DNA of 64,000 nt from Pyxicephalus adspersus (lineage: Eukaryota > Chordata > Amphibia > Anura > Pyxicephalidae), in NCBI RefSeq assembly GCF_032062135.1, contig NC_092861.1:143132679-143196678 (forward strand), read 5' to 3'. Below the pieces are notes generated by a model. The model was not told the DNA's origin, searched no databases, and saw only the letters and a list, made by a program, of their open reading frames with translations. Shown piece after piece: positions 13,966 to 25,836 of the stretch; within the stretch, counting starts at the first letter, position 1; each line of letters starts with the position of its first letter. The position numbers were made by a program, and so were the translations under genes.

Positions 13966-14024
13966 ACAATCCCACAGAGAGTGGCACAGGAAGAATATTA
14001 GTAATGGAAAGATGGAGTAAGTAA

Positions 14025-14085
14025 AGTATGGAACCCGGGTCCCAAGTGCTGCAAAGGTAAGAGTGCTAGCCGTCCTGCTTAGTCT
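14025..14085 (-). mobile_element. V-SINE head fragment
   Basis: aacccgggtcccaagtgctg and caaaggtaagagtgctagcc are the reverse complement of the tRNA-like head. The rest is missing. Confidence 0.55.
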
Positions 14086-15544
14086 TCTATTGTTTTATGT
14101 TTTTTTTTGTAAGTTGAAATTTTGATACTGTTTTACTTGCCAAGAAGGGCTGGACTGAGTGACCTGAAAGATCACACTATCAAAATCAACTAATAAGGTG
14201 TGCCGGCATTGTAATGGTGTTACATTATTGTCACCAAGAAAAAGTTGGTGCACAATGGACAGGTAATGCATAGAACTATAAGTAAGAGTTGAGTGGACAT
14301 AGACAGGTAAGGGTGCAGCATTAGTATTGAAAATCTCCAGAAATAAGTGGGTAAAATAGACTTGTATTGGTGGAGTGGCATGAAATCAGTGGTGTATGGG
14401 CACAGCTGTTTACCTTCCCAATACCTAGACTGGTTTATGAACCAAGAATTGATCCACTCTGGTTTTTATCCCATTTATACAACTATAGTAGAAGAGTTAT
14501 CAATAAACTTCTACACTTTCTGGTGAAGCTAATTTCCCTTTTCCTCTTCAAGGTTTCCAATGTGTAACTGGGCCCTAATGTTCCATGTATATTCAAGGGC
14601 CCTCTTTGCACCCGTACAATTTGATAAAATATGTGTTACCATAATGCATAATAGAACTTATATGCAGTAATATTCATAAAAAATGGCACATTAACGCACA
14701 TGAGCAATACTTGCCAATGTGTCCATAGTCCACGACAATGTAGTGTTCCTTATTGTGAAATATTGAAAATGCTGCAGGTGCTTCTTTTGTATGTTAAGTT
14801 GCAATTTCACTCCATTTTAAATGAATTGGCTTCCTTAGTATAGAATGCAAAAACATGTTTGAGAGAAAATGTGACTGAAGTCTAAAACAAGACTCCAATT
14901 TTGAGTTTAGATATGTTGATGCATTCTTTAATATCAATTCCCATTGCCCAGCACTTGAGAATCTACAAGTGTGTATAGAACAGCATAATAGCTTATCAGT
15001 GGCAAATCATCTCTTCACAAACGCCTGCAATGCTTTCACTTCTTGCAAGGATTCTATCATAGTTTTCATCTCTTCTCTAACATCCCCTGAATGATTCACT
15101 CTGATCCTCTGATGATGCTCTATTGACTTTACTTTAGTGAGACAATATTTCACCAGTTCTTTGACAAGGTGGAGCCCAGTGTCAGTACAACTCTCACCGG
15201 GTATATTCCAAACATGAGAAACTGAGATTTTTCTTTTTAGGTTTAAACATATAATAAAGGAACAGTTTCCATGAACTTATACCCTGCATGTTCAAACTAA
15301 TTTATAGTTTGTAGGAGAAACCCATGATTGCCTTTCATGTGCACAGACAAGGCTGTATTTCCCATTACGGCACTGGTGGGCCCATGAGTAGAATACCAGA
15401 GTTAGGAGAATTTTTTTATTTTATTGTAAATATTAACCATAAAACATTGCCATTTATCATAATCATAATATAGTGTTAAAAGGCGCAATACATTTTCTTC
15501 ATATCAAAATCACTTGGGTATACAGCTATTGACATGTTTTATAT

Positions 15545-15735
15545 ACTTGATATATCCTTCCTATTGTGTGGTTCCCCCCATCTCTTAGATTGTAAGCTCT
15601 TCTGGGTAGGGTCCTCTCCTCCTTCTGTGTCACTGTCTGCATCTGTCATTTGCAAACCCTATTTAATGTACAGCACTGCCTAATATGTTGGCGCTATAAA
15701 AATCCTGTTTATTAGTTATAATAATAATAATAATA
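15545..15735 (+). mobile_element. V-SINE tail, nested in a palindromic element
   Basis: Contains attgtaagctcttctgggta, ggtcctctcctccttctgtg, cagcactgcctaatatgttg and a terminal (ATA)n. It is 5'-truncated and inserted into the left arm of the 15410-16105 palindrome. Confidence 0.75.
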
Positions 15736-15864
15736 TTACATATCATACAATACTACATTAAATCTCAGACTACAATCCCCAAACTGCAGGACAGACAAGA
15801 TTTTGGATACAAACAGTACCACTGTAGATGATAATGGCTGTTTACCAAAAACACGTTAGACAAT

Positions 15865-15898
15865 GACGCGTTTCGCAGAACAATATCTGCTTCATCAG
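15865..15898 (-). other. Hammerhead-ribozyme-like motif A
   Basis: On the minus strand: CTGATGA, an extra A, a stem GCAGA/TCTGC closed by a six-base loop, then GAAA and the self-complementary ACGCGT followed by C. CUGANGA, stem II, GAAA and a UH cleavage context form the conserved hammerhead core. Helix I pairing on the flanks is poor, so self-cleavage is uncertain. Confidence 0.4.
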
Positions 15899-16329
15899 GT
15901 CATCAAGTAATATACTACCCTGCAGGTTGCTGATTGTAGTCTGAGATTGAATGTAGTATTGTAGGATATATGGTATTACAATACATCAAACATGTAAATA
16001 GCTGTATACTTTTGATATGGAGAAAATGTATTGTGTATTTTAAAACTTTACTATAATTATGATAAATGGCAATATTTTATGGTTAATATTTACAATAAAA
16101 TAGAAATGTTTACTATACTTATAATTGTTAGGGGGTCTTTGCCTCATCATTTAGTGTGTGCCATCATAGGGCACTCTTTTGGGACTTAGGGGAACAAAAG
16201 AATTTTAAGTTGCAGTGAAAATCAGGCATTCCTAGTTCGACAAGTATGGAAACTTGTGTATGTGGACCTTTAACCGTAATTTACTTGTTTTTCTCCCCCC
16301 TATTTTTTTTAAAGGGGGATATCCCCCCC

Positions 16330-16600
16330 TTCTGTTTCAACCGCTGTGGCGGTAAAGTCTGAATGAAAGAACAGAGCCTCATGGTATAGGAAGCTTCGGG
16401 CTGCTCCTTCTGTGCATACCTGATACAGAGCATGTGCGGAAGGGGCTTTTCCAGACATTGAAAAAGATCTCACAAATGTGCAGTGATATTAGTAATACTT
16501 TTTACAGTTACGGCAGGATACGTCACCTGATCTCATGTCTGCACAGTGTGAGATTAGATACGATTGTAGCACCTGCCTCTTCCTCTGCACCGGGGCCAAA
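16330..16600. repeat. Repeat family E, diverged
   Basis: gggctgctccttctgtgcat, gatctcacaaatgtgcagtg and acgtcacctgatctcatgtc resemble the other copies in a rearranged order. Confidence 0.4.
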
Positions 16601-16624
16601 ATTTTCATCCTTCCCTTGCATTAG

Positions 16625-16755
16625 AATCCTTCATTGTCCATCGTCCATGGACCTGCCAGGACGCTATACACACGCTTGATTCTTGTCCGATATCTCGTCC
16701 TGAGCCGATAATCGGGCGAGAACCATTGGACGTGTGTACGTAGCTTAAGGTTTGC
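16625..16755. repeat. Short palindromic repeat
   Basis: gatatctcgtcctgagccga, gataatcgggcgagaacc and ggacgtgtgtacgtagctta. Resembles a MITE family common in frogs (from memory). Confidence 0.45.
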
Positions 16756-17951
16756 ATGAATATGTTTGCCTCAGACAGATGAACTTCAGACAGGTAGTGC
16801 TTGCATAATATAGAATCCCCATTGATTGCCATTTCAACCCCCCCCCCTTGCCAACCAGGGGAGGCCCAGAACTTTTGTCCTGGGGGGCAAACAATTAACT
16901 AGTATTTTTATGGTAGGGGCAAATGTCTATTGACTATAAAAAGCAGTGACATAGCCAACAGTGAGTTCTGTGCAGAACTGACTTGGGTTTCCCCACCAAA
17001 CTGACCCCATGGAGGGCACAGGGTGATCAGGTAGTGGTATACTGTACACCTCTCTACGCCCATCCCTGATAGAAAGAGTGCTAAGAAAAGGGCACTACAA
17101 TTATTGGTGGCCACTGTGAAGATCCATCGTGGCCTGCGACGAGCACAACTGTTCATCTCGGGCAAAAAGCAGGGGGCTTAATTTGATCCATCAATGTCCT
17201 ATAGGGCTTCATGAGACTGCCTATCTTTACCATAGGGTACCCACACTGCTGTTATCTTATAAACATGGTAAAACAAATAAAGTTTACAAAATCTTTAAGT
17301 ATTTTATTTGTGTATTTATTCTGCTTGGTGAAGTTTGACTTCAATTAAAATGTTTATACATTCCAGACAGTCTATTAATAATGATAGAAAACATGAAAAG
17401 GGACATCTATTCATGAGCCCTAACATTGCAGCGGCTGCTATTAGCAGGAATGTACAAGAGTTGGCAATTATGCCAAGACCATAAGTATAGCACAATGGAA
17501 ATATCTTGATCATGTTATAAGTATACCAGAAAAAGCAGCTGGACCAAATGGTCATCTTTATTAAGCATGTGTTGAGATTAATCTGCACAGCTGTACTCAA
17601 TACTTCTATGGATTTTATAAACATCACATCCTAACAATGCTCTAACTAACCTCGCACATTGGATGAGAAAAGATTAATGACTGCTGTGACCTCTCTGGAA
17701 AGTTTAATGTCATACAGGGACACAATCATCGTACATTGCACTCATTATTAGTGTCTCTGCACAGATTCGGATAAAAATCAAATTCGACTGGAAGGGAATA
17801 ACGTCAATATCCAATCAGAATTCTGCTGCTGTGTTAGAAATAGAACATTCTAGGTGGCCAATAATTGATGATTTCCACTGGTCTGGGGACTTGGTTGGGT
17901 CTATATCTGGAAGAGACTGTAGTGTTAGTGTGTGGAGCTGTGTTATAAAGC

Positions 17952-17979
17952 CATCATCACCATCATCATCATCATCATT
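17952..17979 (+). repeat. (ATC)n microsatellite
   Basis: Eight to nine trinucleotide units with one cac interruption. Confidence 0.9.
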
Positions 17980-19539
17980 GCTTCTGCTGTCATTGGGGCT
18001 CATTGTATTAGGATATTTGCAAATATGTCATATATTACAGGAAGCCATGAGCAGAATTTCGATTGGCTGCTGTCTGCTCGTTACATCAGTGACCCCAATT
18101 GACTGGTGGTTTTTAGTAGGGGTGCTGCCATTGACACCTACAAGCCAAATATGATTCTATCCACTTATTATCATAGCAATGAGCTCCAAGGTTCAAGCCA
18201 ATTCAAGGTTCACCACCATTTTAATTGACAAGGGATTAACTTTTTCATAGAAACAGTGGTAAACACTTTCATTGATAGTCAGGAAATGGGAGCACCCCTG
18301 ACTACAAAAGCCATTGAAAATACTTATTCCATTGTATCATTGGTCCCCTGATGACCACTAACGAAAATGCTCAAGGCCAGGGGCAGACATAGGGAAGTGA
18401 ACAGTGTTCCATTACATGAGGTCCAACAGAGGATCCCATTGGGGCTCCAAGTCAGTTTATCAAGGAAGACTCAAGTCAATTCTGCACGAGAGCCCACTGT
18501 CCACCACAGTCACCGCCATATTTATTGGCAATTCAGCCAGTTGTAAAAAATTAAATGGCGACAAGCAAATAAATGTACACAATAGGCAGTGCTGTCCATG
18601 GGGTACTTTAAACAGCCAAATTTGGTTAGCTTGAACAGAACCAAATATTGTAAGCCAAACAGCAATATTATTCTGGACCTTCCAAATTTGCTTCATTTTA
18701 GCAAGGATCTACTGGCCTTGGAGTTTGGCACAGTAGGCATGGGGGAATGTACCCAGGAGTTGGTGAATGGCAAAATAGAAGAACATTCACTTAAAAGAAA
18801 ATATCCTTTAACATTCATGCTCTTCAACATCTACATAAGCTTGCAGAGAAACACAACTTTAAGCATTGGTTGTTCAACCTCTATGGGCTCAAATATAGAC
18901 CGGATCAGTAGTCATCAGCACTGAAGGGAGCCTGGAGCGGACATCCAGATAGATATTTCCACTCTTATATATTTCTTTATTACCTGTGGTGGCTTAAGCT
19001 AAGTGGAGACATTTATTACCAGTCATTGCCATTCATATAGAATGAACATTTACTGCAAACAACATATCAACCCACAATTCCATACATAGGGCAATGTTGT
19101 GATTATTTGCAGAGATTTGCAGATTGCTGTTCTGACTACAAGAGGGAGAAATCCGGGCAAAACAATTTGAAAAAAAATCTTGCTGTGCATTATCAGGCTC
19201 CTCAGGTGAAATGCTCATTATCTGCTCCTAGCTTATCAGAACCGACCTGTAACTAAAAATGATTATCACAATCTGAAACATCGCCTGAGAAGTGTTTGGT
19301 CAGTGTAAGTGGTTATTCCAGCTGATTTTTGCTTGTTGATTCCCTCCCAAGATGTTCTCTTCTTTCTGTGGGTTAGTTCAGGTGAATTGCGTTCCTGCTT
19401 ATTGCTAGCTGAATTGATATATATGCATGTGATTGAGGAACGCATATTAGAGTGTTAGCTGCTTAGGGGAGTGGCCAATGGAAATTGTTCTGCAAGTAAT
19501 GAACTACATAAAATGTGGGTAATGCACAGTGCAGCGTAG

Positions 19540-19830
19540 TGTTTCAGATGTTAGCCCTCAGGCCTTCGCAGTGCTAGGTCCCAGGTTTAGGTCCCAGCCA
19601 GCACACTATCTGCATGGAGTTTGCAGGTTCTCCCCGTGTTTGTGTGGGTTTCCTCTGGGTACTCCGGTTTCCATCCAGATTCCAAAAACATGCAGTTAGG
19701 TTAATTGGCTTCTCCCAAAATTGACCTTAGATAGTGTTAATGACATATGGCTATGGTATGGACTTTGTACTTCGCTGTATAATATGTAGGCGCTATATAA
19801 ATCCCTTTAGCACCAATAATTTACTAAACA
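19540..19830 (+). mobile_element. V-SINE, near full length
   Basis: Head with cttcgcagtgctaggtccca, central domain ttctccccgtgtttgtgtgg and tccggtttccatccag, and tail gtaggcgctatataaatcc. The box B region is altered (aggtttaggtccc). Confidence 0.8.
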
Positions 19831-20279
19831 ATACTATTGGAGTAACTACTCAGCCCCAAATAATTGAGGGCTTTCTAGGGGTGCTGACACACTAGAAACT
19901 TTGTTGCAGCTATCAGTTTTCTAGTAATTTGTCCATGACTACAGAGTTACTGTTGCAACTAGATACAATGTTTACCAGGTGACTGTGGCCCTGACCATGA
20001 GACTTTCCCTCTTTCCTTTCTCTTTTCAAAGGACAATAAGGCTGTTTGATGGTATTTGATTGCTCGGTCTATACAGTGCCCGTTCATGCCAACTGTCAAC
20101 CGAAACAATAGCTAACTCGTAAATATCGTTTGGAGGACAAAGTTTAGATGTGCAGTGTTTGACAGTACTGCGGTTCCTTGCTTTTTTCCATAAACTTCCA
20201 TTGACCCCTTTAGCAAATACCTAGCAAAAAGTGGTTAAAAAGTGACCAGGATTAGGTAAAGGTGTGATTAAGACACAAA

Positions 20280-20475
20280 GGGCCTAATTTATTAAAACAC
20301 TCTGAGGCTAGAGAAGATACACTTTCATCAGTGAACCTGGGTGATCCAGCAAAACTGGATTTCTATAAAAGTAATTTGCAATTTGTTAGCAGTCCTGGAC
20401 CACATCCATTACAGGTTTGCTGGATCATACAGGTTCACTGATGAAGAAGGCTTGAAGAGCTTTAATAAATCAGGA
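20280..20475. mobile_element. MITE family A copy
   Basis: Both ends are present (gggcctaatttattaaaac; gagctttaataaatcaggac) with a shortened centre. Confidence 0.8.
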
Positions 20476-20599
20476 CCAAATAATTCAAATGGATAATAGG
20501 ACTTTTAAAGCTATTAATAATAATATTGATAGCAATGTTAACAGCTGATTTCTAAAAACATAAAATTTGTATTTAATAAAATTGAAAAAAGCTTCTATG

Positions 20600-20680
20600 T
20601 CCTATAGTATCCTGGCTGAGAGTCATACTGGAGACATAGCACTACAAAGGCAAGAATGCTACCCACTCAGCCCACCATGT
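20600..20680 (-). mobile_element. V-SINE head fragment
   Basis: The reverse complement reads gtgggctgagtgggtagcat and tagtgctatgtctccagtat, the SINE head. There is no central domain. Confidence 0.5.
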
Positions 20681-21260
20681 TCTCAGAGCTAAAAGCTAAT
20701 AATAAACTTAAAAAACATCAGCTAATTAATGCTTTATATAATGATCAATATTTTATAGCACATTTCACTCTCCTGCAACCTTCTATACTATATTAATGCT
20801 GAATCTGTATTATTATGACGCTTATTGCCCCCAGAGCCACCTCATCTTATAGCCTCCTGTAATATAACGGGGTAATAAATCTCCTGACTTTGCTGATATC
20901 ACAACCTTTACAAAGATTTTATATAATCCTCATATTGCAGTGCTAGTGGATGGCACCACACTCTATATAATGAAAAAAATTACTTTTCTTGGTAACAGAC
21001 AGTTACAAAAATAGCAATCTCTGTAATATTGCAGATCCAGTCCTGAGCAGAGCCTGACCTGCACTCACCTCTAGTTCTACAAGTTGTGGAGTATCCATAA
21101 TCATGATGGCTAAAGGAGATCTAAGGTCACTGTCTTTATATTAAGAAATAATAAAGAGCTGAAAGCACACAATCCTCTATGAATGATAAATTTTGTTTCT
21201 TTGAAAAAGTGCAGTCAATCTGTGTATTGTACGCTGGTGGGATTCGCCATTTATGGCTGG

Positions 21261-21275
21261 ACACTAGAGGGCAGC
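21261..21275 (+). promoter_or_regulatory. CTCF-like binding motif
   Basis: acactagagggcagc matches the CTCF core consensus CCASYAGRKGGCRSY at 14 of 15 positions. It shares about 24 bases of context with the site at 25428-25442, so the two may derive from one repeat. Confidence 0.5.
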
Positions 21276-21532
21276 AGAGCGGCCCTAATACATCCAATGA
21301 TTCCTATATATTATTCATATATATATGAATACATCCCATGATTGTGTATAATGTGAGTGGGTGTTATTATTGTAGTTTCAGCTCTCTATAGCACAATGGA
21401 GTGGCTACAAATGAAGACATTTGAATAAAGCATGAATTGTAGCCACAGACATTACTTATATGCAGTTCTCTGCAAAGGATAAAATATATTTATGGGGACC
21501 CGTTGAACACATAACAGGAGGAATGAGGGTGC

Positions 21533-21815
21533 CATTAACCTCCCTAGCGGTAACCCCGAGTGTGACTCGGGGTAGAAAAAAGTTGCTAAAAGTGGTAACC
21601 CCGAGTCACAATCAGGGTTGGAACACCTATGGAAGGTTGGTAAATACAGCGCTTACCTGATCCACCGGGGTCCCGTGCCATCCAGCGCTGCAATCTCTGT
21701 CTTCTTTCTTCTCCCTGCTTCTGCATCCGATGAGACACCAGGGGAGTTCCCGGTCATCTCGGTGCGTGTGTACGTCCTTGGCCGGGCGGGGCGGGAAATT
21801 CAAAATTCATTTGTA
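21533..21815 (+). repeat. Ranoid-type repeat with ccccgagtgtgactcgggg hairpin
   Basis: Starts taacctccctagcggtaacc, then a perfect 8-bp hairpin at 21554-21572, and continues to gtgtacgtccttggccggg. One of the clues for a ranoid frog (remembered, unchecked). Confidence 0.5.
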
Positions 21816-21819
21816 TTGC

Positions 21820-21960
21820 ATTTTATTATTATTATTATTATTATTAATAAACGGGATTTATATAGCGTCAACATATTACGCAGCGCTGTACATTAAATAG
21901 GGATTGCAAATGACAGACTAATACAGACAGTGTTACAGGAGGAGAGGACCTGATAACTAT
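21820..21960 (-). mobile_element. V-SINE tail fragment
   Basis: (ATT)n at 21822-21848 is followed by ataaacgggatttatatagc, tattacgcagcgctgtacat and ttacaggaggagaggacc, the reverse complement of the SINE tail. Confidence 0.7.
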
Positions 21961-22122
21961 AATGGGAGAACCTGGGTAATACAGCAAACCTGGAATGGAT
22001 TTCTTGAAAATAGTTTGCTATTAGTTGTCAAATGTTTTTAATTCTGGACCAGATACATTCCATGTTCTCCTATGATAGTCTATCTTCTCCAGTCTTGCAG
22101 AGCTTTATTGAATGAGACCCAT
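21960..22122. mobile_element. MITE family A copy, truncated
   Basis: Internal acagcaaacctggaatggat and right side ctccagtcttgcagagcttt are kept. The left end is missing. Confidence 0.7.
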
Positions 22123-22244
22123 TGTGTCCATCTGGGATCCCAAAACTAATTCTGCTCTTCTTTTATGGTGTTGACAGCAACAACTGAATAGCCTGTCGGT
22201 GCACTGTACCTTCCAAATTATATGATCACCTCCTAAGTTATAAC

Positions 22245-22502
22245 TGCACCCTGAAGGGAAGAGGAAGCTGATGGGCCGAACCATTAAGTGTAGCGGGGGG
22301 ACACAAGAAATTGACACATCTCTGATAAAGAGACTTCAGCGGACAATTCCTTTTTTTTATCAATGCCGTTTGGTAATACCAGTAGCAGGAAAAATATTTA
22401 TTTCTTTTATTCAGAATTTTTTTTTTTGTTGAAGCCACTTTAAGCAGATATGGCTGCCCCCATGTACATATTTATAACTACACACTGCATAATCAAAACA
22501 TG
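22245..22502 (+). repeat. Direct repeat pair, copy 1
   Basis: aagtgtagcggggggacaca, gacacatctctgataaag, atatggctgcccccatgtac, actacacactgcataatc. Matches copy 2 at 22765 at an offset of about 515 bases. Confidence 0.75.
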
Positions 22503-22764
22503 CCACACCCTGATACACCCTGTGGTTCCTTCCGCCAGCCCCTATGTCCTGTAGTGAATCAATCCAACAGAAGAAACCACGATAACTCAATGGGGGTATC
22601 AGCTACAGACACTACCAGAAGTGTCAAAATTCCTGAACATTCTTTAGTAATCTTAGATCTTCAACACAGATGTAATGAAAAAAAAAGTGGTCACTGAAAA
22701 TCTCCTTTCTCCCCCTAAGCTAGGTGGTTCCTTCTGCTCACCTCCTTTATTATTACTGTGTCCT

Positions 22765-23021
22765 GCAGAGAAGAGGAGTCTGATGGAAGGAACCACTGAG
22801 TGTAGCAGAGGGGGGGCACAAGAAATCGACACATCTCTGATAAAGGGAATGCAGTAGATGATTCCTTTTTATCTGTGGTATTTGGTAATACCGGAGGCAG
22901 ATATTTGATTACTTCTTTTTTATTCAGCCATTTCTTTTTTCGTATTGAATCCACTTTAATAAGTAAATATGGCTGCCCCATGTACATATTTACAACTACA
23001 CACTACATAATAAAAACATGT
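22765..23021 (+). repeat. Direct repeat pair, copy 2
   Basis: agtgtagcagagggggggca, gacacatctctgataaag, aatatggctgccccatgtac, actacacactacataat. Identity about 80% by eye, in the same orientation as copy 1. Confidence 0.75.
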
Positions 23022-23573
23022 TTTTTAACAAAAAAACATAATAATACAATTACAACAAATTCATTTTTTTGCATGTATATCTAAAAAAAAGAAATATTGA
23101 TTGGACTATATATTCCCTTTAAGGGTAGGGGGATGGTACTGCTGCGAAGCGCAGTACCCATAGCAACTACACTGCACAAATCACATTGTGAGCTCATTCT
23201 GCAGGCAATAGGAGTTATTTTATTTCCAGACAATACAGAACAATCACAATGGAATTCACAAATGTGAATCTTTAGTTGTACGATCTGTCCTTGATTCCCT
23301 GGAAGGTTCTCCTGTCTTTATTCACCATTATTCTATAAAGGAGATCTACCAGCAGTAAAGAGCACTAGGAGATGCAAAACTAATGAGAATAAATAGCACT
23401 TATCCCTGGGTTTGTTAAATATTCACTCCAAGGTTCCATTTTTAGTGGCCTGCATTGTTCTGGGTTAGAATGTTGTCGGGAGAGGCCGATATAAGAGATG
23501 AGAATGCCGATTTATCACTGCTGGTTACTCAGCAATGGTGATGTGAATGTTAAAAATTGAAAAGATCTGCTGT

Positions 23574-23613
23574 GCTATAAGCCTTTAATAGCATTAAGAT
23601 GGCGAAACGCGTC
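23574..23613 (+). other. Degenerate hammerhead-like motif B
   Basis: It shares ggcgaaacgcgtca with the other copies and has a GCC/GGC stem around a longer loop. The upstream box reads CTATAA instead of CTGANGA, so this looks like a decayed copy. Confidence 0.3.
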
Positions 23614-24229
23614 AGTAAACGCATTTAAATACACTGATACTAAATGAGATGTTGAAGATTGGGATCTGTTACTAACTTATTGAAGATCTGCATAGCACAT
23701 TGTTGTTGTTGTAAGAAACCTGTTACACTGTAGGAAACCTCTTTTCTTCCCTAAACATTGCTTATGTGCTAATCAGACCCCCTCCCCCTCCTTCCTATCC
23801 ATGAGGGCAATATTTTAACTTTGTAGAGAGAGAGCCAAGAACTGCACTGGATTTGCACAATTGTGTCCCCTTGAAAACTAGCATGTCTATTTAGAAACCT
23901 TGGATGATGCCTGAACAAAGATGGCTTCGTCTTTCTGCAGAGAGAAGTAGCAAAAAGCATTGCAAGGGGGATTACTGTGATCTCAGTGAGAGATAATAAA
24001 TCCCTGATAGTGGTCATCCATTGGCCGATCAATCTGATCGATTTTCGCATCAGAAGTTTCTGGACATTTCATACACATGGTAAATATTCTGCCTTTTGGT
24101 TGTTTATGTTTGATTTGTACCAAGCGACAAAACCAGCATGTGGATTATGAGTGATCAGCATTCAGGGGACAAGAAAAATGGCACCTGCACTCCTATTGGC
24201 TGATGAATGCACCCGTACATATTTACACA

Positions 24230-24385
24230 TTGGGCTCTATTTATAAAGCAGGGGATTTGACATTCCTTCAAACATTCCCTGGTGGACAATCAATTAGTGC
24301 CATTGAAACACATGGAGCCGGAAGATTGTCTATCAGGGAATGTTTGAGGGAATATCAGATTCCCTGTTTTATAAATAGATCATAT
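24230..24385. mobile_element. MITE family B copy
   Basis: Palindrome with ends ggctctatttataaagcagg and cctgttttataaatagatc, and centre attgaaacacatggagccgg. No coding content. Confidence 0.75.
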
Positions 24386-24446
24386 AAATGCGCTCACTTT
24401 ACATGCCAGCTCACAACAACATTGGTTTAATGTGAGCGATCATTTC

Positions 24447-24572
24447 TGGGTGATCCAGCAAACCTGGAATGGCTCTTGTCCAGGATTCAAAACGTTAGCT
24501 AGCAAATGATTTTTAAAAATCCATTGCATGTTTTCTGAATCACCCAGCTTCACTTTTGAAAGTGTATTTCAT
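24447..24572. mobile_element. MITE family A copy, both ends truncated
   Basis: Core tgatccagcaaacctggaat through aatcacccagcttcac. The outer termini are lost. Confidence 0.7.
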
Positions 24573-24917
24573 AAAAATAGAAGCCCAATAGAAGGGGGAA
24601 TACTTTAGGTTGGTATATTGGATCAGAAATCAGTTTGTATAGAAATCTGCCCATGTGTCCAACCCTCACAGTCACATATCCCTGAGTACACATGCGCATA
24701 ACATGAGAACATATACGTAATCCTTAATTCACTTTACATCTCCTCCAATAAAATGAGATTGCTGGCACCTTGGAGTCAGTGCTGCAAATCATTTGGCGTT
24801 GTGCTCACAATCTTCCCGCGCTTTGCCCGGGGTGCAATGAAATCTTTCCTAATCAGATCTTCATAAACTGCATGAGGATTTCTGCACATGTGTCTCAAGC
24901 AGCTCTTTATGGAGATT

Positions 24918-25166
24918 TTCTTGACATTTTTAACATGGGGGACCCTTGAAATAACTTTCAGGGAACCCCTTCTAATTCCTATATCCACTGCTCACAGTAT
25001 ATTAGTGTGTTGATCAGTAGGAAGAATGCCTCTGGCCAGTGGGAAGAATGTCACTCTTACAGCCAAAATGATCATTGGTGTCAGTTAAACTGATCAGAGA
25101 GATGTAAATTGCTCAAGGAACCCCTAGCAACCTCTGGAGAAACCCTGGTTGAAAAATACTACCTTA
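24918..25166. repeat. Repeat family D
   Basis: Starts gacatttttaacatggggg and ends aacctctggagaaaccctgg. The middle has ggccagtgggaagaatgtca. Confidence 0.7.
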
Positions 25167-25427
25167 AAATATCACTAAAACCAAAAACATACAAAAAACA
25201 TTTTTATATCTTTACTTTTTTCTCCTGTTGTTCCACAAATCTGTCGCCCATCCTTAATGCCCATGGCTACAATTCATGCTCCATTCAGAATGTCTTTCTA
25301 TGTCGCCCTCCTATTGTGCTGTACAAAGCTAAGACTACAAATGTGAACACCCCCATCCATTATCCACAATGCAAGGAATCATGGGACTTGTAGTTTTCTT
25401 ATAGGAAGCTGACATTGCAGCCACTCT

Positions 25428-25442
25428 GCTGCCCTCTAGTGT
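25428..25442 (-). promoter_or_regulatory. CTCF-like binding motif, opposite strand
   Basis: The same 15 bases as the 21261 site, in inverse orientation, so the two motifs face each other across about 4 kb. The site lies about 180 bases before the assembly gap. Confidence 0.5.
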
Positions 25443-25620
25443 TCAGTCAGTGACTGCACAAAAGAACACTTTTCAAAAGTAAGAACAAAAATGTTACAAA
25501 ATGAATAAATAGGATTGTCAATGATTTAATCCCATTCCCCTTGAAAAGCCCGGTAGGGTGTCGTTCATTTGGGAGCGAACGGACAATTGCATCCCATGGG
25601 AATGCCACAGTCTCCCAGCT

Positions 25621-25836
25621 NNNNNNNNNNNNNNNNNNNNNNNNNNNNNNNNNNNNNNNNNNNNNNNNNNNNNNNNNNNNNNNNNNNNNNNNNNNNNNNN
25701 NNNNNNNNNNNNNNNNNNNNNNNNNNNNNNNNNNNNNNNNNNNNNNNNNNNNNNNNNNNNNNNNNNNNNNNNNNNNNNNNNNNNNNNNNNNNNNNNNNNN
25801 NNNNNNNNNNNNNNNNNNNNNNNNNNNNNNNNNNNN
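25621..25836. other. Assembly gap (216 N)
   Basis: A run of unknown bases. The right edge resumes with a C-run and a pyrimidine-rich tract. Open frames crossing it are artefacts of translating N. Confidence 0.99.

Larger units (their letters stand above)
15410..16105. mobile_element. Long palindromic (fold-back) element with a nested V-SINE
   Basis: The left arm (15410-15541 plus 15736-15792) pairs with the right arm (about 15920-16105). For example aaccataaaacattgccatt is mirrored by aatggcaatattttatggtt, and tctcagactacaatc by gattgtagtctgaga. The left arm is interrupted by a V-SINE tail (about 15545-15735), so the palindrome inserted first. The central turn holds a hammerhead-like motif on the minus strand (15865-15898). 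No coding sequence was seen. Confidence 0.8.
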
